Part shown: piece after piece, positions 15,046 through 23,395 of the stretch
How positions within the stretch are numbered: the first letter of the stretch is position 1
Layout of the letters: each line of letters starts with the position of its first letter
From: an uncultured Parabacteroides sp.
Lineage (GTDB): Bacteria > Bacteroidota > Bacteroidia > Bacteroidales > Tannerellaceae
Assembly (NCBI GenBank): GCA_937890135.1
Contig: CALBYC010000207.1
Coordinates: 1 to 31,342 of the forward strand
DNA length: 31,342 nucleotides
Direction: 5' to 3'
Notes under the pieces: model-generated
What the model saw: only the letters and a program-made list of their open reading frames with translations
The model's database searches: none
What the model was told of the DNA's origin: nothing
Translations under genes and position numbers: made by a program

Positions 15046-16335
15046 ATGAGTTATTTATTTACCTCCGAATCGGTGTCTGAGGGACACCCCGATAAAGTAG
15101 CCGATCAGATATCGGATGCTTTGCTGGATGAGTTCTTGGCGTATGACAGGAATTCTAAGGTCGCTTGCGAAACGCTTGTTACAACCGGACAGGTTGTCTT
15201 GGCTGGAGAAGTTAAATCAAAAGCGTATGTGGATGTGCAAGATGTTGCACGAAAAGTGATTGAAAAGATTGGTTACACGAAGAGTGAATACCAGTTCGAG
15301 GCTCAATCTTGTGGAATTTTATCCGCAATTCATGAACAGAGCGGCGACATCAACCGTGGCGTTGAGCGCGAAGACCCGTATAACCAAGGTGCCGGAGACC
15401 AAGGCATGATGTTTGGCTATGCAACGAATGAAACGGCGAATTATATGCCGTTAGCTTTGGACCTTGCCCATAGCTTGTTGTTGGAGCTGGCTTCCATCCG
15501 TAAAAACGAGCCGGATTTGATGCCTTACCTCCGTCCGGATGCCAAGAGTCAGGTGACGATTGAATATGACGACAACGGCATCCCCTTGCGTATCGACTCG
15601 ATTGTCATTTCTACGCAACATGATGAGTTTGTGGCGGCTCAGGATGGTTTGACCCAGGAAGAGGCGGACAAGTCCATGCAGGAACGCATCAGGAAAGATG
15701 TGATTGAAATATTGGTTCCCCGTGTCAAGGCCCAATATCCGAAGCATGTTCAGGCATTGTTCGATGATAAGATTACGTACCACGTGAATCCGACAGGCAA
15801 GTTTGTGATAGGCGGTCCTCATGGCGATACCGGCTTGACCGGAAGAAAGATTATCGTCGATACGTATGGCGGCAAGGGCGCACATGGTGGTGGAGCTTTT
15901 TCAGGGAAAGACCCTTCCAAGGTAGACCGTTCCGCAGCTTACGCGGCTCGCCATATCGCAAAGAACATGGTGGCTGCAGGTGTCGCCGATGAGATATTGG
16001 TTCAAGTGTCCTATGCGATTGGCGTAGCGAAACCGATGAACATTTTTGTCAATACCTTTGGCCGGTCAAAAGTAAATTTGACTGATGGAGAAATAGCCGA
16101 TAAGATCTGGGCTATTTTTGATATGCGCCCGAAAGCCATCGAGGAGCGTTTCAAATTGCGTAACCCCATCTATTTCGAAACGGCTTCATACGGCCACATG
16201 GGACGTACGCCGCGGATTGTGCGGAAGGTGTTCAACTCCCGTTACAACCCGAACCCCGTCGTTTGTGACGTGGAATTGTTTACATGGGAAAAGTTGGACT
16301 ATGTGGACAAAGTGAAGGAAGCGTTTGGCTTGTAA
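15046..16335 (+). CDS. metK: S-adenosylmethionine synthetase
   Basis: A 429-residue enzyme that makes SAM from methionine and ATP. Seen: FTSESVSEGHPDKVADQISDA at residues 5-25 with the catalytic His of GHPDK, the signature GAGDQGMMFGYA (about 117-128), and the P-loop-like GGGAFSGKDPSKVDRSAAYAARH near residue 281. The length is that of the longer Bacteroidetes form. ATG 15046 has no strong ribosome site; the preceding leader carries the candidate SAM-II aptamer, so translation or transcription is probably reduced when SAM is high. A strong terminator closes the unit. Confidence 0.97.
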   Translation: MSYLFTSESVSEGHPDKVADQISDALLDEFLAYDRNSKVACETLVTTGQVVLAGEVKSKAYVDVQDVARKVIEKIGYTKSEYQFEAQSCGILSAIHEQSGDINRGVEREDPYNQGAGDQGMMFGYATNETANYMPLALDLAHSLLLELASIRKNEPDLMPYLRPDAKSQVTIEYDDNGIPLRIDSIVISTQHDEFVAAQDGLTQEEADKSMQERIRKDVIEILVPRVKAQYPKHVQALFDDKITYHVNPTGKFVIGGPHGDTGLTGRKIIVDTYGGKGAHGGGAFSGKDPSKVDRSAAYAARHIAKNMVAAGVADEILVQVSYAIGVAKPMNIFVNTFGRSKVNLTDGEIADKIWAIFDMRPKAIEERFKLRNPIYFETASYGHMGRTPRIVRKVFNSRYNPNPVVCDVELFTWEKLDYVDKVKEAFGL

Positions 16336-16352
16336 AATCAATTGCGGCATAG

Positions 16353-16397
16353 AGCGAGGGACGAAGGGTGGATATGCCCGTTCGTCCCTCGCTTTTT
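16353..16397 (+). terminator. Terminator of metK
   Basis: AGCGAGGGACGAA (16353-16365) and TTCGTCCCTCGCT (16381-16393) form a perfect 13-bp stem with a 15-base loop, followed by T residues to 16397. Confidence 0.92.
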
Positions 16398-16431
16398 TGT
16401 TTTAAATGCTCATCCATGTCTGTTTTTTTCT

Positions 16432-16439
16432 TTCCTTTG
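16432..16439 (+). promoter_or_regulatory. Possible -7 element of the clostripain-family gene
   Basis: TTCCTTTG resembles TAnnTTTG (T for A at position 2) and lies 26 bases before the chosen ATG 16465. Confidence 0.35.
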
Positions 16440-16464
16440 CAGAATCAACATAACGGATAAAGAA

Positions 16465-17718
16465 ATGAAATATAAACTGATTGCTTTTTTGTTGGCAATA
16501 TTCCTGTTCTCTTGTGCGAAAGAAGAACAGGGCGAGGTGAGCGATAGAACCATCCTCGTTTACATGGCTGCTGAAAATTCGTTGAGCCAATACGCCTTGG
16601 AAGACGCGGAGGAGATGGTTGCCGGGATGAAAGAGATAGACGACAGCCGCAATAACTTGTTGGTCTATCTGGATGCGACCATGTATGAATCGGACGGCAC
16701 GACAAAGCTTCCCCCTGCCATTTACCGTTTCCGCAAAAACAAAAGCGGCGAGGTGGTTAAGGAGATGGTCTACCAGTATCCGGAGCAGGATGCCTCGTCC
16801 GTTACGGCCGAACGGATGTGCGATGTGTTCAAAAGGGCTTATTCCGGTCATCAAGCGAAAAGCTATGGTTTGGTTTTATGGTCGCACGGCGACGGATGGA
16901 TTCCTTACATGACTTCTTTGCGCTCCTTCGGGCAGGACGGTGGATCATCCGGCCCGATGATGGACATTTTCGATTTGGAAGAAGCGATACAAAAGGGGAC
17001 GGCCTATTTGGGTGAAGCGCAGCGATTCGATTTCATTTTCTTCGATGCTTGCTACATGCAATCGGTGGAAGTCGCTTATCAGTTGCGTTCCTATGCCAAT
17101 TATATCGTGGGATGTCCGATGGAAACTCCGGCATTGGGGTCTCCTTATGATGAGGTATTGCCCTATTTGTTTACCGAAGGAGAGCCGGGCGTGAAGGCTT
17201 TTGCGTCCATATATTATGATTCGTATGCCCGGCTATACAATGGAGGGACGGGTAGTTCCAACAGCCATTGGACTTCCGGTGCTTCCCTATCCGTCATCCG
17301 TACGGATGCGTTGGATTCGTTGGCGGAATCGACCCGGCAGATCTATGCCTCATATAAGGAACGGATGCAATCCATAACAGAAGCGGATGTGTCATCCGTC
17401 CAATATTTCGACCACAACCGCAGGTATAACCGAGTGCCGATGCGCATTTATTTTGACTTTGGCGATTATATCCGTTATTTGTCAGCCGACAGTGAATACG
17501 CTCCTTGGAAGCAGGCGTTGGATGCGGCTGTTGTATTTGCGCAGTCCACGCCTACGTGCTATTGTGTTTCCGCTTATATCTATGGAGGCAACGGCGATAT
17601 TCCAATCCGGGCGTTTTCGGGCCTTTCCTCTTATGTCTTGTTTGAAGAAGATGGAAAGTATGCCGAATGGAATGCTTACTACCGGCAGCTGGATTGGTAC
17701 AAGCAAGTTTATCCTTGA
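16465..17718 (+). CDS. Clostripain-family (C11) cysteine peptidase, lipoprotein
   Basis: A 417-residue protein with a lipoprotein signal, MKYKLIAFLLAIFLFSC, and lipid-modified Cys17. The mature part carries the C11 catalytic dyad: YGLVLWSHGDGW with His141 and FIFFDACYMQSVEVAYQL with Cys196. The family cuts after basic residues and often activates itself by cleavage; Bacteroidetes carry many surface-attached members with roles in toxin activation and host-protein degradation. ATG 16465 gives the lipobox at the right place; the longer frame from 16342 would begin inside the metK terminator and is rejected. The gene is alone between two terminators. Confidence 0.88.
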   Translation: MKYKLIAFLLAIFLFSCAKEEQGEVSDRTILVYMAAENSLSQYALEDAEEMVAGMKEIDDSRNNLLVYLDATMYESDGTTKLPPAIYRFRKNKSGEVVKEMVYQYPEQDASSVTAERMCDVFKRAYSGHQAKSYGLVLWSHGDGWIPYMTSLRSFGQDGGSSGPMMDIFDLEEAIQKGTAYLGEAQRFDFIFFDACYMQSVEVAYQLRSYANYIVGCPMETPALGSPYDEVLPYLFTEGEPGVKAFASIYYDSYARLYNGGTGSSNSHWTSGASLSVIRTDALDSLAESTRQIYASYKERMQSITEADVSSVQYFDHNRRYNRVPMRIYFDFGDYIRYLSADSEYAPWKQALDAAVVFAQSTPTCYCVSAYIYGGNGDIPIRAFSGLSSYVLFEEDGKYAEWNAYYRQLDWYKQVYP

Positions 17719-17754
17719 ATAGTGACCGTTTCCCGTTTTGGTAACTATCATTTA

Positions 17755-17781
17755 TCAAAACGGTTGCGACCGTTTTTGATT
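17755..17781 (+). terminator. Terminator of the clostripain-family gene
   Basis: ATCAAAACGGT (17755-17765) pairs with ACCGTTTTTGAT (17770-17781) with a TGCG loop and one extra T. The 3' arm carries the T-run. It lies 37 bases after the stop codon. Confidence 0.8.
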
Positions 17782-17858
17782 ATCGTTACCGTGTTTTCCT
17801 TTATTAAGTGATATTGAGTTTTTATAAGTCCGTGGCAAAGGACTTCACTGTTAAAACA

Positions 17859-17866
17859 TATATTTG
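17859..17866 (+). promoter_or_regulatory. -7 element of the GH29 gene
   Basis: TATATTTG is a full match to TAnnTTTG. The start would be near 17873, leaving a 15-base leader to ATG 17888 or 42 bases to ATG 17915. Confidence 0.55.
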
Positions 17867-17887
17867 TAAAGAATATCCATCCGGATA

Positions 17888-19978
17888 ATGAATCTCTTAA
17901 AAGCGTATTATAGCATGAAATCACTTCATCAGACGTATGTAGCCGGCATGTTGGCTGTGGCACTCGGTTTCAGTTCGTGCAAGGACGCAGAAACTCCTGC
18001 TCCGGTCATGCCCGTTCCGACTCCGGAACAGGTCGCATGGCATAAGTTGGAAACCTATGCATTCGTGCATTTCGGACTAAACACCTTCAATGACTTGGAA
18101 TGGGGATACGGGGATACACCCGCAAGTACTTTCAACCCTACGGATTTAGATTGTGAACAATGGGCACGGACGATAAAAGCGGCAGGGCTGAAAGGCGTCA
18201 TCCTGACGGCAAAACACCATGATGGTTTTTGCCTGTGGCAAACAGAGACGACGGATTATTCCGTGAAAAACTCTCCCTGGAGAAACGGGAAAGGGGACAT
18301 GGTTCGTGAATTATCCGATGCTTGCCATAAATACGGACTGCTGTTTGGCATCTATCTGTCGCCTTGGGACAGAAACAGTGCAGATTACGGCACCCCCGGA
18401 TATGTCAAAAAATTCCATGCCCAAATGAATGAATTAATCAGCAACTATGGGCCGCTGTTTGAATATTGGTTCGACGGAGCAAACGGCGGTGACGGTTGGT
18501 ATGGCGGGGCGAAAGAAAAACGTTCCATCAATGCCAAGACTTATTATAAATACGAAGAAGCCCGGGAAGCCATTAAGGCGAAACATCCCTCCGCGATGAT
18601 TTTCGGCGGTACTGTCCCCGATATTCGCTGGATAGGGAATGAAGAAGGATGGGCCGGCGACACGCAATGGAGCATATATGATTCTGAGCCGGCATTCAAT
18701 TATAAATACGCTGGCAGTGTCTACGGGGACGAAAAGCAGAAGAAATGGTTGGGAGCGGAATGCGATGTGTCCATCCGTCCGGGATGGTTCTACCATGTGC
18801 GCGAAGACCACCAAGTAAAATCCTTGGCCGCTTTGGTCGATTTGTACTACCGGAGCGTGGGGCATAATGCGAACTTTTTGCTGAATTTTCCGGTAGCTTT
18901 GAATGGAAAGATTGCTCCGATGGATTCCATGCGGATTATGGAGTGGCGCAAGACTATCGATGGTGATTTCAAGATCAATTTGTTAAAAGGGTGTTATGTG
19001 GATGCATCCCAATCCAGGGGGAGGAAATACTCGGCAGCCAAGGTAGCCGACGGTGATTGGGATACATACTGGGCTACGCCCGACGGGGTCAATAGTGGCA
19101 CACTGACATTTACATTACCTTCTGCTACCGAAGTGAACCGCATGGTAATCCAAGAATATATCCCCTTAGGGCAACGGGTCCGTCAATTCAACATTGAATA
19201 CGAAAACCAAGGCAAGTGGCATCCCGTCCAGCCTTTCGATTCAACGACGACAGTGGGATATAAGCGCATAGTACGTTTCCATACGGTCAAAGCTGAAAAA
19301 TTACGTATCCACTTTATGGATGCACGAGGTCCATTGTGCATAAATAACGCGGAAGCTTACCTGGCGCCGGCGTTGTTGACAGAACCTCAACTCACGAGAA
19401 ATAGCGAAAGCATGGTTGATATCGTGGCGGGTGATGCCAATACGGAAATCTACTACACGACAGATGGGGAAAGGCCAACCAAAGCCTCGACCCTTTACAA
19501 AGGGCCTTTCGAGCTCCCGAAGAAAGCAATTGTGAAATCAATCGTGTATGACCCGAAAACGGGCAAATACAGCCCGATAACGACGATCCACTTCGACATT
19601 CCCGCCAGCGAATACATTCCGGCCACTGATGCGGAACACGCCGCAGTTATGTTTGACGGGAATGCTTACACGGCATATGCGCTTCCCAAAAATCGGAAAG
19701 ACGTGGTAATACGATTACAGCAGAAACAGAAAATATGCGGGTTCAGGTATACGCCTGATCAAACCCGATGGGCCGCTGGACACATCTCCAACTATCGGTT
19801 CTATGTGAACAACAAATTGGTTGCTTCTGGAGAATTTTCCAACATCAAGGCAAATCCAATCGAGCAGGAAATACGATTCAAGCCGGTGGAAGGAACAGAG
19901 TTCAAATTAGTTTCCACAAGGAATGTAGACGACAGCAAACGATTCTCTATCGGGGAATTATCTGTCATAACCGAATGA
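17888..19978 (+). CDS. GH29 alpha-L-fucosidase, multidomain lipoprotein
   Basis: A 696-residue protein with a lipoprotein signal (lipobox GFSSC, Cys31). The catalytic GH29 barrel covers about 45-355: HFGLNTF, ILTAKHHDGFCLW, and EYWFDGANGG with the nucleophile Asp196. The overall pattern looks like the GH29-B branch, which prefers alpha-1,3/1,4-fucose in branched glycans such as Lewis antigens; the branch call is inference. Then follow a F5/8 type C (CBM32-like) domain (about 375-495), a chitobiase/hexosaminidase C-terminal-like domain (about 505-570, EIYYTTDGERPTKASTLYKGPF) and a second small beta domain to the end. ATG 17915 (MKSLHQ...) is an equally good start with a shorter signal. It is not in a SusC/SusD locus here. 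Confidence 0.9.
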   Translation: MNLLKAYYSMKSLHQTYVAGMLAVALGFSSCKDAETPAPVMPVPTPEQVAWHKLETYAFVHFGLNTFNDLEWGYGDTPASTFNPTDLDCEQWARTIKAAGLKGVILTAKHHDGFCLWQTETTDYSVKNSPWRNGKGDMVRELSDACHKYGLLFGIYLSPWDRNSADYGTPGYVKKFHAQMNELISNYGPLFEYWFDGANGGDGWYGGAKEKRSINAKTYYKYEEAREAIKAKHPSAMIFGGTVPDIRWIGNEEGWAGDTQWSIYDSEPAFNYKYAGSVYGDEKQKKWLGAECDVSIRPGWFYHVREDHQVKSLAALVDLYYRSVGHNANFLLNFPVALNGKIAPMDSMRIMEWRKTIDGDFKINLLKGCYVDASQSRGRKYSAAKVADGDWDTYWATPDGVNSGTLTFTLPSATEVNRMVIQEYIPLGQRVRQFNIEYENQGKWHPVQPFDSTTTVGYKRIVRFHTVKAEKLRIHFMDARGPLCINNAEAYLAPALLTEPQLTRNSESMVDIVAGDANTEIYYTTDGERPTKASTLYKGPFELPKKAIVKSIVYDPKTGKYSPITTIHFDIPASEYIPATDAEHAAVMFDGNAYTAYALPKNRKDVVIRLQQKQKICGFRYTPDQTRWAAGHISNYRFYVNNKLVASGEFSNIKANPIEQEIRFKPVEGTEFKLVSTRNVDDSKRFSIGELSVITE

Positions 19979-20069
19979 AAAGGTAATGGTAATAGAATAG
20001 CAAAATGATATGAACGAAAAGGGATAAACAGGCTAATAATAAATAATAGGTATATAAAAGTCAGTTTAT

Positions 20070-20101
20070 TTTGTCGAATGAGAAATTTGTTCATATCTTT
20101 G
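20070..20101 (+). promoter_or_regulatory. proC promoter (-33/-7)
   Basis: TTTG (20070-20073) is followed after 20 bases by TATCTTTG (20094-20101). This is a full Bacteroidetes promoter and places the start near 20108, downstream of an in-frame ATG at 20078 and so supporting ATG 20147. Confidence 0.75.
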
Positions 20102-20146
20102 CTGAACATTAATTATTACAAACAACTGAATAATACTACTAAAATC

Positions 20147-20950
20147 ATGAAACTTACAGTTATTGGTTCTGGAAACATGGGGGGTGCATTGGCTGCAGGC
20201 CTTGCACAAGGTTCAATCTTTCAAGCCTCTGACATTACCTGCACTGACCAGTTTGATGCTTCATTGGAAAAAATGAGAGCTATCAACCCTGATTTTAATC
20301 TGACACATGATAATATAGAAGCAGCTAAGGATGCGGATATTATCATCATTGCAGTGAAACCATGGCGCGTAGAATCTGTTATTGAAAAAATCAAGCCTGT
20401 GTTGGATATTAAGAAACAAATCGTAATTTCCATTGCAGGAGGTGTTTCTTTGGATGAATTAAAAGGTTACTTCTCGAAAGATTCAATGCAAAAACAACAG
20501 TTTTGCCCGGTAATTTTCCGAGTAATTCCAAATATTGCTATTGAAGTAAAATGCAGCATGACATTTATATCTGCTTACAATGCCTCTCAAGAGCAAATAG
20601 ATTTGGTTACGTCCATATTCAATGAAGTTGGTCATGCTTTATTTGTCGAAGAAAGACTGATGACTGCTGGAACATCCTTGGCATCAAGTGGTATCGCATT
20701 CGCATTGCGTTATGTGAGAGCTGCCATAGAAGGTGGTGTAGAATTAGGATTCTACCCGAGGGAAGCGCAGGATATCGTCATAAATACAGTAAAAGGAGCT
20801 ATCACCTTGTTGGCTGAGCACAATAGCAATCCTGAATCGGAAATTGACAAAGTTACGACTCCTGGCGGTACTACGATTCGCGGCTTGAATGAAATGGAGT
20901 TGTCTGGGTTTACTTCTTCTGTTATCCGTGGATTAAAAGCAAGTAGGTAA
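20147..20950 (+). CDS. proC: Pyrroline-5-carboxylate reductase
   Basis: A 267-residue NAD(P)H-dependent enzyme that makes proline from pyrroline-5-carboxylate. Seen: N-terminal Rossmann motif LTVIGSGNMGGALAAGL, IIIIAVKPW, ISIAGGVSLDEL, and the C-terminal P5CR signature region AGTSLASSGIAFALRY to VTTPGGTTIRGLNEME. ATG 20147 starts directly at the Rossmann strand; the 23 extra residues of a longer frame from 20078 would overlap the promoter and are rejected. It stands alone and is closed by a long hairpin. Confidence 0.96.
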   Translation: MKLTVIGSGNMGGALAAGLAQGSIFQASDITCTDQFDASLEKMRAINPDFNLTHDNIEAAKDADIIIIAVKPWRVESVIEKIKPVLDIKKQIVISIAGGVSLDELKGYFSKDSMQKQQFCPVIFRVIPNIAIEVKCSMTFISAYNASQEQIDLVTSIFNEVGHALFVEERLMTAGTSLASSGIAFALRYVRAAIEGGVELGFYPREAQDIVINTVKGAITLLAEHNSNPESEIDKVTTPGGTTIRGLNEMELSGFTSSVIRGLKASR

Positions 20951-20980
20951 TTCCTCAATTAGGAATATCCCCTTAAAATA

Positions 20981-21033
20981 AGATGGCATATGAAGGTGAT
21001 TGGTCTTAATCATCTCATATGCCATCTTTTTTT
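20981..21033 (+). terminator. Terminator of proC, long hairpin
   Basis: AGATGGCATATGA (20981-20993) pairs perfectly with TCATATGCCATCT (21015-21027). The inner part AGGTGATT/AATCATCT extends the stem to about 20 bp with a 6-base loop and one bulge. Seven T residues follow at 21027-21033. Confidence 0.92.
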
Positions 21034-21054
21034 GTTGCATATCTATTGTTTAGA

Positions 21055-21093
21055 GGAGAAAAAAGGGTGACACCGTAAAAACAGGTCACCCTT
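21055..21093 (-). terminator. Terminator of the rplM-tsf operon
   Basis: On the minus strand AAGGGTGAC (21093-21085) pairs with GTCACCCTT (21071-21063), and the 3' arm is followed by TTTT and CTCC. It lies 36 bases past the tsf stop and faces the proC terminator. Confidence 0.85.
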
Positions 21094-21128
21094 CACATTT
21101 TTAATCAAATTATTATGAACAAAACTGT

Positions 21129-21956
21129 TTAGTCTGCATTCAAAGTGAAACGTTTGAAAGAGAGCACAGTCAAATCTTTATTGGCCGAGTGCAAATACTG
21201 CTCGATATTTATTTTTGCATCCTTGATAAATTCCTGTTGCAGCAAAGTGTTTTCTTTGAAATATTTCTGCAAAGAACCTTGAGCGATGCGATCCAATAAA
21301 TTCTCGGGTTTGCCTGCTTGACGTGCTTTGTCTTTCGCGATTTCCAGTTCCTGATCCAAAATATGTTGAGGAACTTCGTCGGCACGGACAGCTACCGGGT
21401 TCATAGCTGCAACCTGCATTGCTATGTCGCGAGCCATCTGATGTTCAACGTTTGGCTGGTTGAATGCGACCACTGTCGCCAACTTGTTACCGGGGTGAAC
21501 GTATGAAATGGTTGAAGCGCCTTCTACGAAAGCGTATGCGCCCAATTCCATCTTTTCACCGGTAATGCCAGAACGATCCGTGATATGTTCCTGAACGGAA
21601 CGGCCGTCTGCCAAAGGAGAAGCCAACAAGTCTTCTTTGGTAGCTGGTTTCTTATCCATAGCGAGCGCCAAGATATCTTTGGTCAAAGCGACAAAATCAA
21701 CATTCTTAGCAACGAAGTCCGTTTCACATTTAACTGCTACAACGGCTGCAAATCCACCATTGTCCGCAGCTAAAACACAACCTTCAGAGGCTTCACGGTC
21801 TGAACGCTTTGCAGCGACTGCCTGACCTTTCTTACGGATAATTTCCATAGCCTTATCGAAATCGCCGTTAGCCTCTTCCAAAGCTTTCTTACAATCCATC
21901 ATTCCCGCACCGCTCATTTTACGCAAGTGAGAGATATCAGCCATTGTTACTGCCAT
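21129..21956 (-). CDS. tsf: Elongation factor Ts
   Basis: A 275-residue guanine nucleotide exchange factor that reloads EF-Tu with GTP. Seen: N-terminal UBA-like domain (about 5-45, ISHLRKMSGAGMMDCKKALEEANGD) and the CETDFVAKN motif (about 77-85), which contacts EF-Tu. The C-terminal core follows, IAMQVAAMNPVAV. It starts 24 bases after rpsB, the usual rpsB-tsf pairing. An alternative in-frame ATG lies 4 codons in (MADISH...). Confidence 0.97.
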   Translation of the reverse strand: MAVTMADISHLRKMSGAGMMDCKKALEEANGDFDKAMEIIRKKGQAVAAKRSDREASEGCVLAADNGGFAAVVAVKCETDFVAKNVDFVALTKDILALAMDKKPATKEDLLASPLADGRSVQEHITDRSGITGEKMELGAYAFVEGASTISYVHPGNKLATVVAFNQPNVEHQMARDIAMQVAAMNPVAVRADEVPQHILDQELEIAKDKARQAGKPENLLDRIAQGSLQKYFKENTLLQQEFIKDAKINIEQYLHSANKDLTVLSFKRFTLNAD

Positions 21957-21980
21957 AATCTTATTCCTTCCTTTATATTA

Positions 21981-22817
21981 TTATTCTTCTTCTTTAGCGA
22001 ACTTACCAGCGATGTTAGCGTTCAAAGCGTCATCATCTTCTTTCTTGGTACGTTCCTTTTTTGCAGCCTTAGCCTTGCGGTCTTTCTTGGGAGCAGCTTC
22101 GCCAGCAGCTTCCGCATCAACCTTTTCTGCCTTGCGTTCCTGCAAGCCTTCGTTCATGGCTTCGCAGATGGCATCCAGAATGACCTCTACAGACTTGGTA
22201 GCATCGTCATTGGCTGGGATTACATAATCGATATCCGATGGGTCTGAATTGGTATCCACCATGCCGATAACCGGAATGCCCAGGCGATTGGCTTCGCGCA
22301 CTGCAATATGTTCTTTCATTACGTCGACAACGAACAAAGCAGAAGGCAGACGAGTCAGGTCAACGATAGAACCCAAAGTCTTTTCCAATTTAGCGCGTTG
22401 GCGAGTAATCTGTAACTTTTCTCTTTTTGACAAATTATCAAATGTACCATCATTTGTCATCTTATCGATCGTGGCCATCTTTTTGACCGCTTTACGAATA
22501 GTCGGGAAGTTCGTCAACATACCACCCGGCCAACGTTCGATAACATAAGGCATACCGATTGAAGAAGCCTTGTCTGCGACAACTTGTTTAGCTTGTTTTT
22601 TGGTAGCAACGAAAAGAACTTTCTTGCCTTGTTTGGCCAAGTTCTTCATGAATTCCGCTGCTTCATCTACTTTAGCAACTGTTTTATATAAATCAATGAT
22701 ATGAATACCATTGCGCTCCATGAAAATGTATGGAGCCATCGCTGGATTCCATTTTCTTTTTAAGTGTCCGAAATGAACGCCAGCTTCTAATAATTGATCA
22801 AAATTTACTCTTGACAT
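21981..22817 (-). CDS. rpsB: 30S ribosomal protein S2
   Basis: A 278-residue S2. Seen: LLEAGVHFGHLKRKWNPAMAPYIF near the N-terminus, the coiled-coil insert (about 100-160), and NRLGIPVIGMVDTNSDPSDIDYVIPANDDA (about 184-213), the S2 signature. After residue 225 there is a 50-residue Lys/Glu/Ala-rich C-terminal extension (KKDRKAKAAKKERTKK...), longer than in E. coli and common in Bacteroidetes. No full TAnnTTTG is seen in the 198-base spacer before it, so it is probably read from the rplM promoter. Confidence 0.97.
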   Translation of the reverse strand: MSRVNFDQLLEAGVHFGHLKRKWNPAMAPYIFMERNGIHIIDLYKTVAKVDEAAEFMKNLAKQGKKVLFVATKKQAKQVVADKASSIGMPYVIERWPGGMLTNFPTIRKAVKKMATIDKMTNDGTFDNLSKREKLQITRQRAKLEKTLGSIVDLTRLPSALFVVDVMKEHIAVREANRLGIPVIGMVDTNSDPSDIDYVIPANDDATKSVEVILDAICEAMNEGLQERKAEKVDAEAAGEAAPKKDRKAKAAKKERTKKEDDDALNANIAGKFAKEEE

Positions 22818-22952
22818 TGTTTTTTCTTAATTTCGTTTACTTTCTTTTGTTTAACTCAATCGTCCGGTAGTCATTCCACAAATCAACATGCAAAACGAAT
22901 CCAAACAATTTAGATACTAAACGCTTCCTTTCAGTTATCAGTTTTCGTGTTT

Positions 22953-22981
22953 CAAGTTCGGGGCGGATTAAACCCAACTTG
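22953..22981 (-). promoter_or_regulatory. Hairpin in the rpsI-rpsB spacer, possible ribosomal leader
   Basis: On the minus strand CAAGTTGGG (22981-22973) pairs with CCCCGAACTTG (22963-22953), with a small bulge and a 9-base loop. There is no T-run after it, so it is not a plain terminator. It could be part of an autoregulatory leader for S2 or an RNA-processing site; this is a guess from position. Confidence 0.35.
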
Positions 22982-23015
22982 CCAACCAATGAACTTATAA
23001 ACCCAAAATTAACGT

Positions 23016-23390
23016 TTACTGGAATCTCTTACGAGCTTTTGGACGACCCGGTTTCTTGCGTTCAACAGAACGTGGGTCACGAGTAACAAATCCTTCTGCA
23101 CGAAGAGTTGGCTTATCTTCCGGATTAACTTTTATCAGCGCACGGGTAATGCCCAAGCGAGCTGCTTCAGCTTGACCTTTGAAGCCTCCGCCGGCCAAAT
23201 TTATTTTGATATCATATTGTTCTGCAACATTCAATGTAGCCAAAGGCTGCTTTACAACGAACTGCAGGATAGAAGAAGGAAAGTATTGAACCAAATCACG
23301 ACCATTGATTGAAATCTTTCCTGAGCCTTCGCTAACGTATACGCGAGCAACCGCTGCTTTACGTCTACCTATTGCGTTTACTACTTCCAT
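23016..23390 (-). CDS. rpsI: 30S ribosomal protein S9, shortened C-terminus
   Basis: A 124-residue S9. Seen: the N-terminal GRRKAAVARVYVSEGSGKISINGRDL, LAGGGFKGQAEAARLGITRAL (about 66-86) and the basic tail DPRSVERKKPGRPKARKRFQ. Family members nearly always end in QFSKR, with the last Arg reaching the P-site tRNA. Here the frame stops after KRFQ: the mRNA reads CAG TAA, and AGTAAACGTTAA (Ser-Lys-Arg-stop) is still present in another frame across the stop. A loss of 5 bases between two CAGT repeats would explain it. Everything else is intact. It starts 5 bases after the rplM stop. Confidence 0.93.
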   Translation of the reverse strand: MEVVNAIGRRKAAVARVYVSEGSGKISINGRDLVQYFPSSILQFVVKQPLATLNVAEQYDIKINLAGGGFKGQAEAARLGITRALIKVNPEDKPTLRAEGFVTRDPRSVERKKPGRPKARKRFQ

Positions 23391-23395
23391 TTTTA

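Noticed and set aside
16342..16464. Extra 41 codons at the start of the clostripain-family frame
   Set aside because: They overlap the metK terminator and the predicted promoter, and they would bury the lipoprotein signal.
20078..20146. Extra 23 codons before proC
   Set aside because: They overlap the -7 box at 20094-20101 and precede a Rossmann strand that normally begins at the N-terminus.
23010..23022. Programmed +1 frameshift restoring Lys-Arg to S9
   Set aside because: Skipping the T in CAG-TAA-A gives KR-stop, but CAG cannot re-pair well in +1 and there is no Shine-Dalgarno-like stimulator; deletion or assembly error is simpler.
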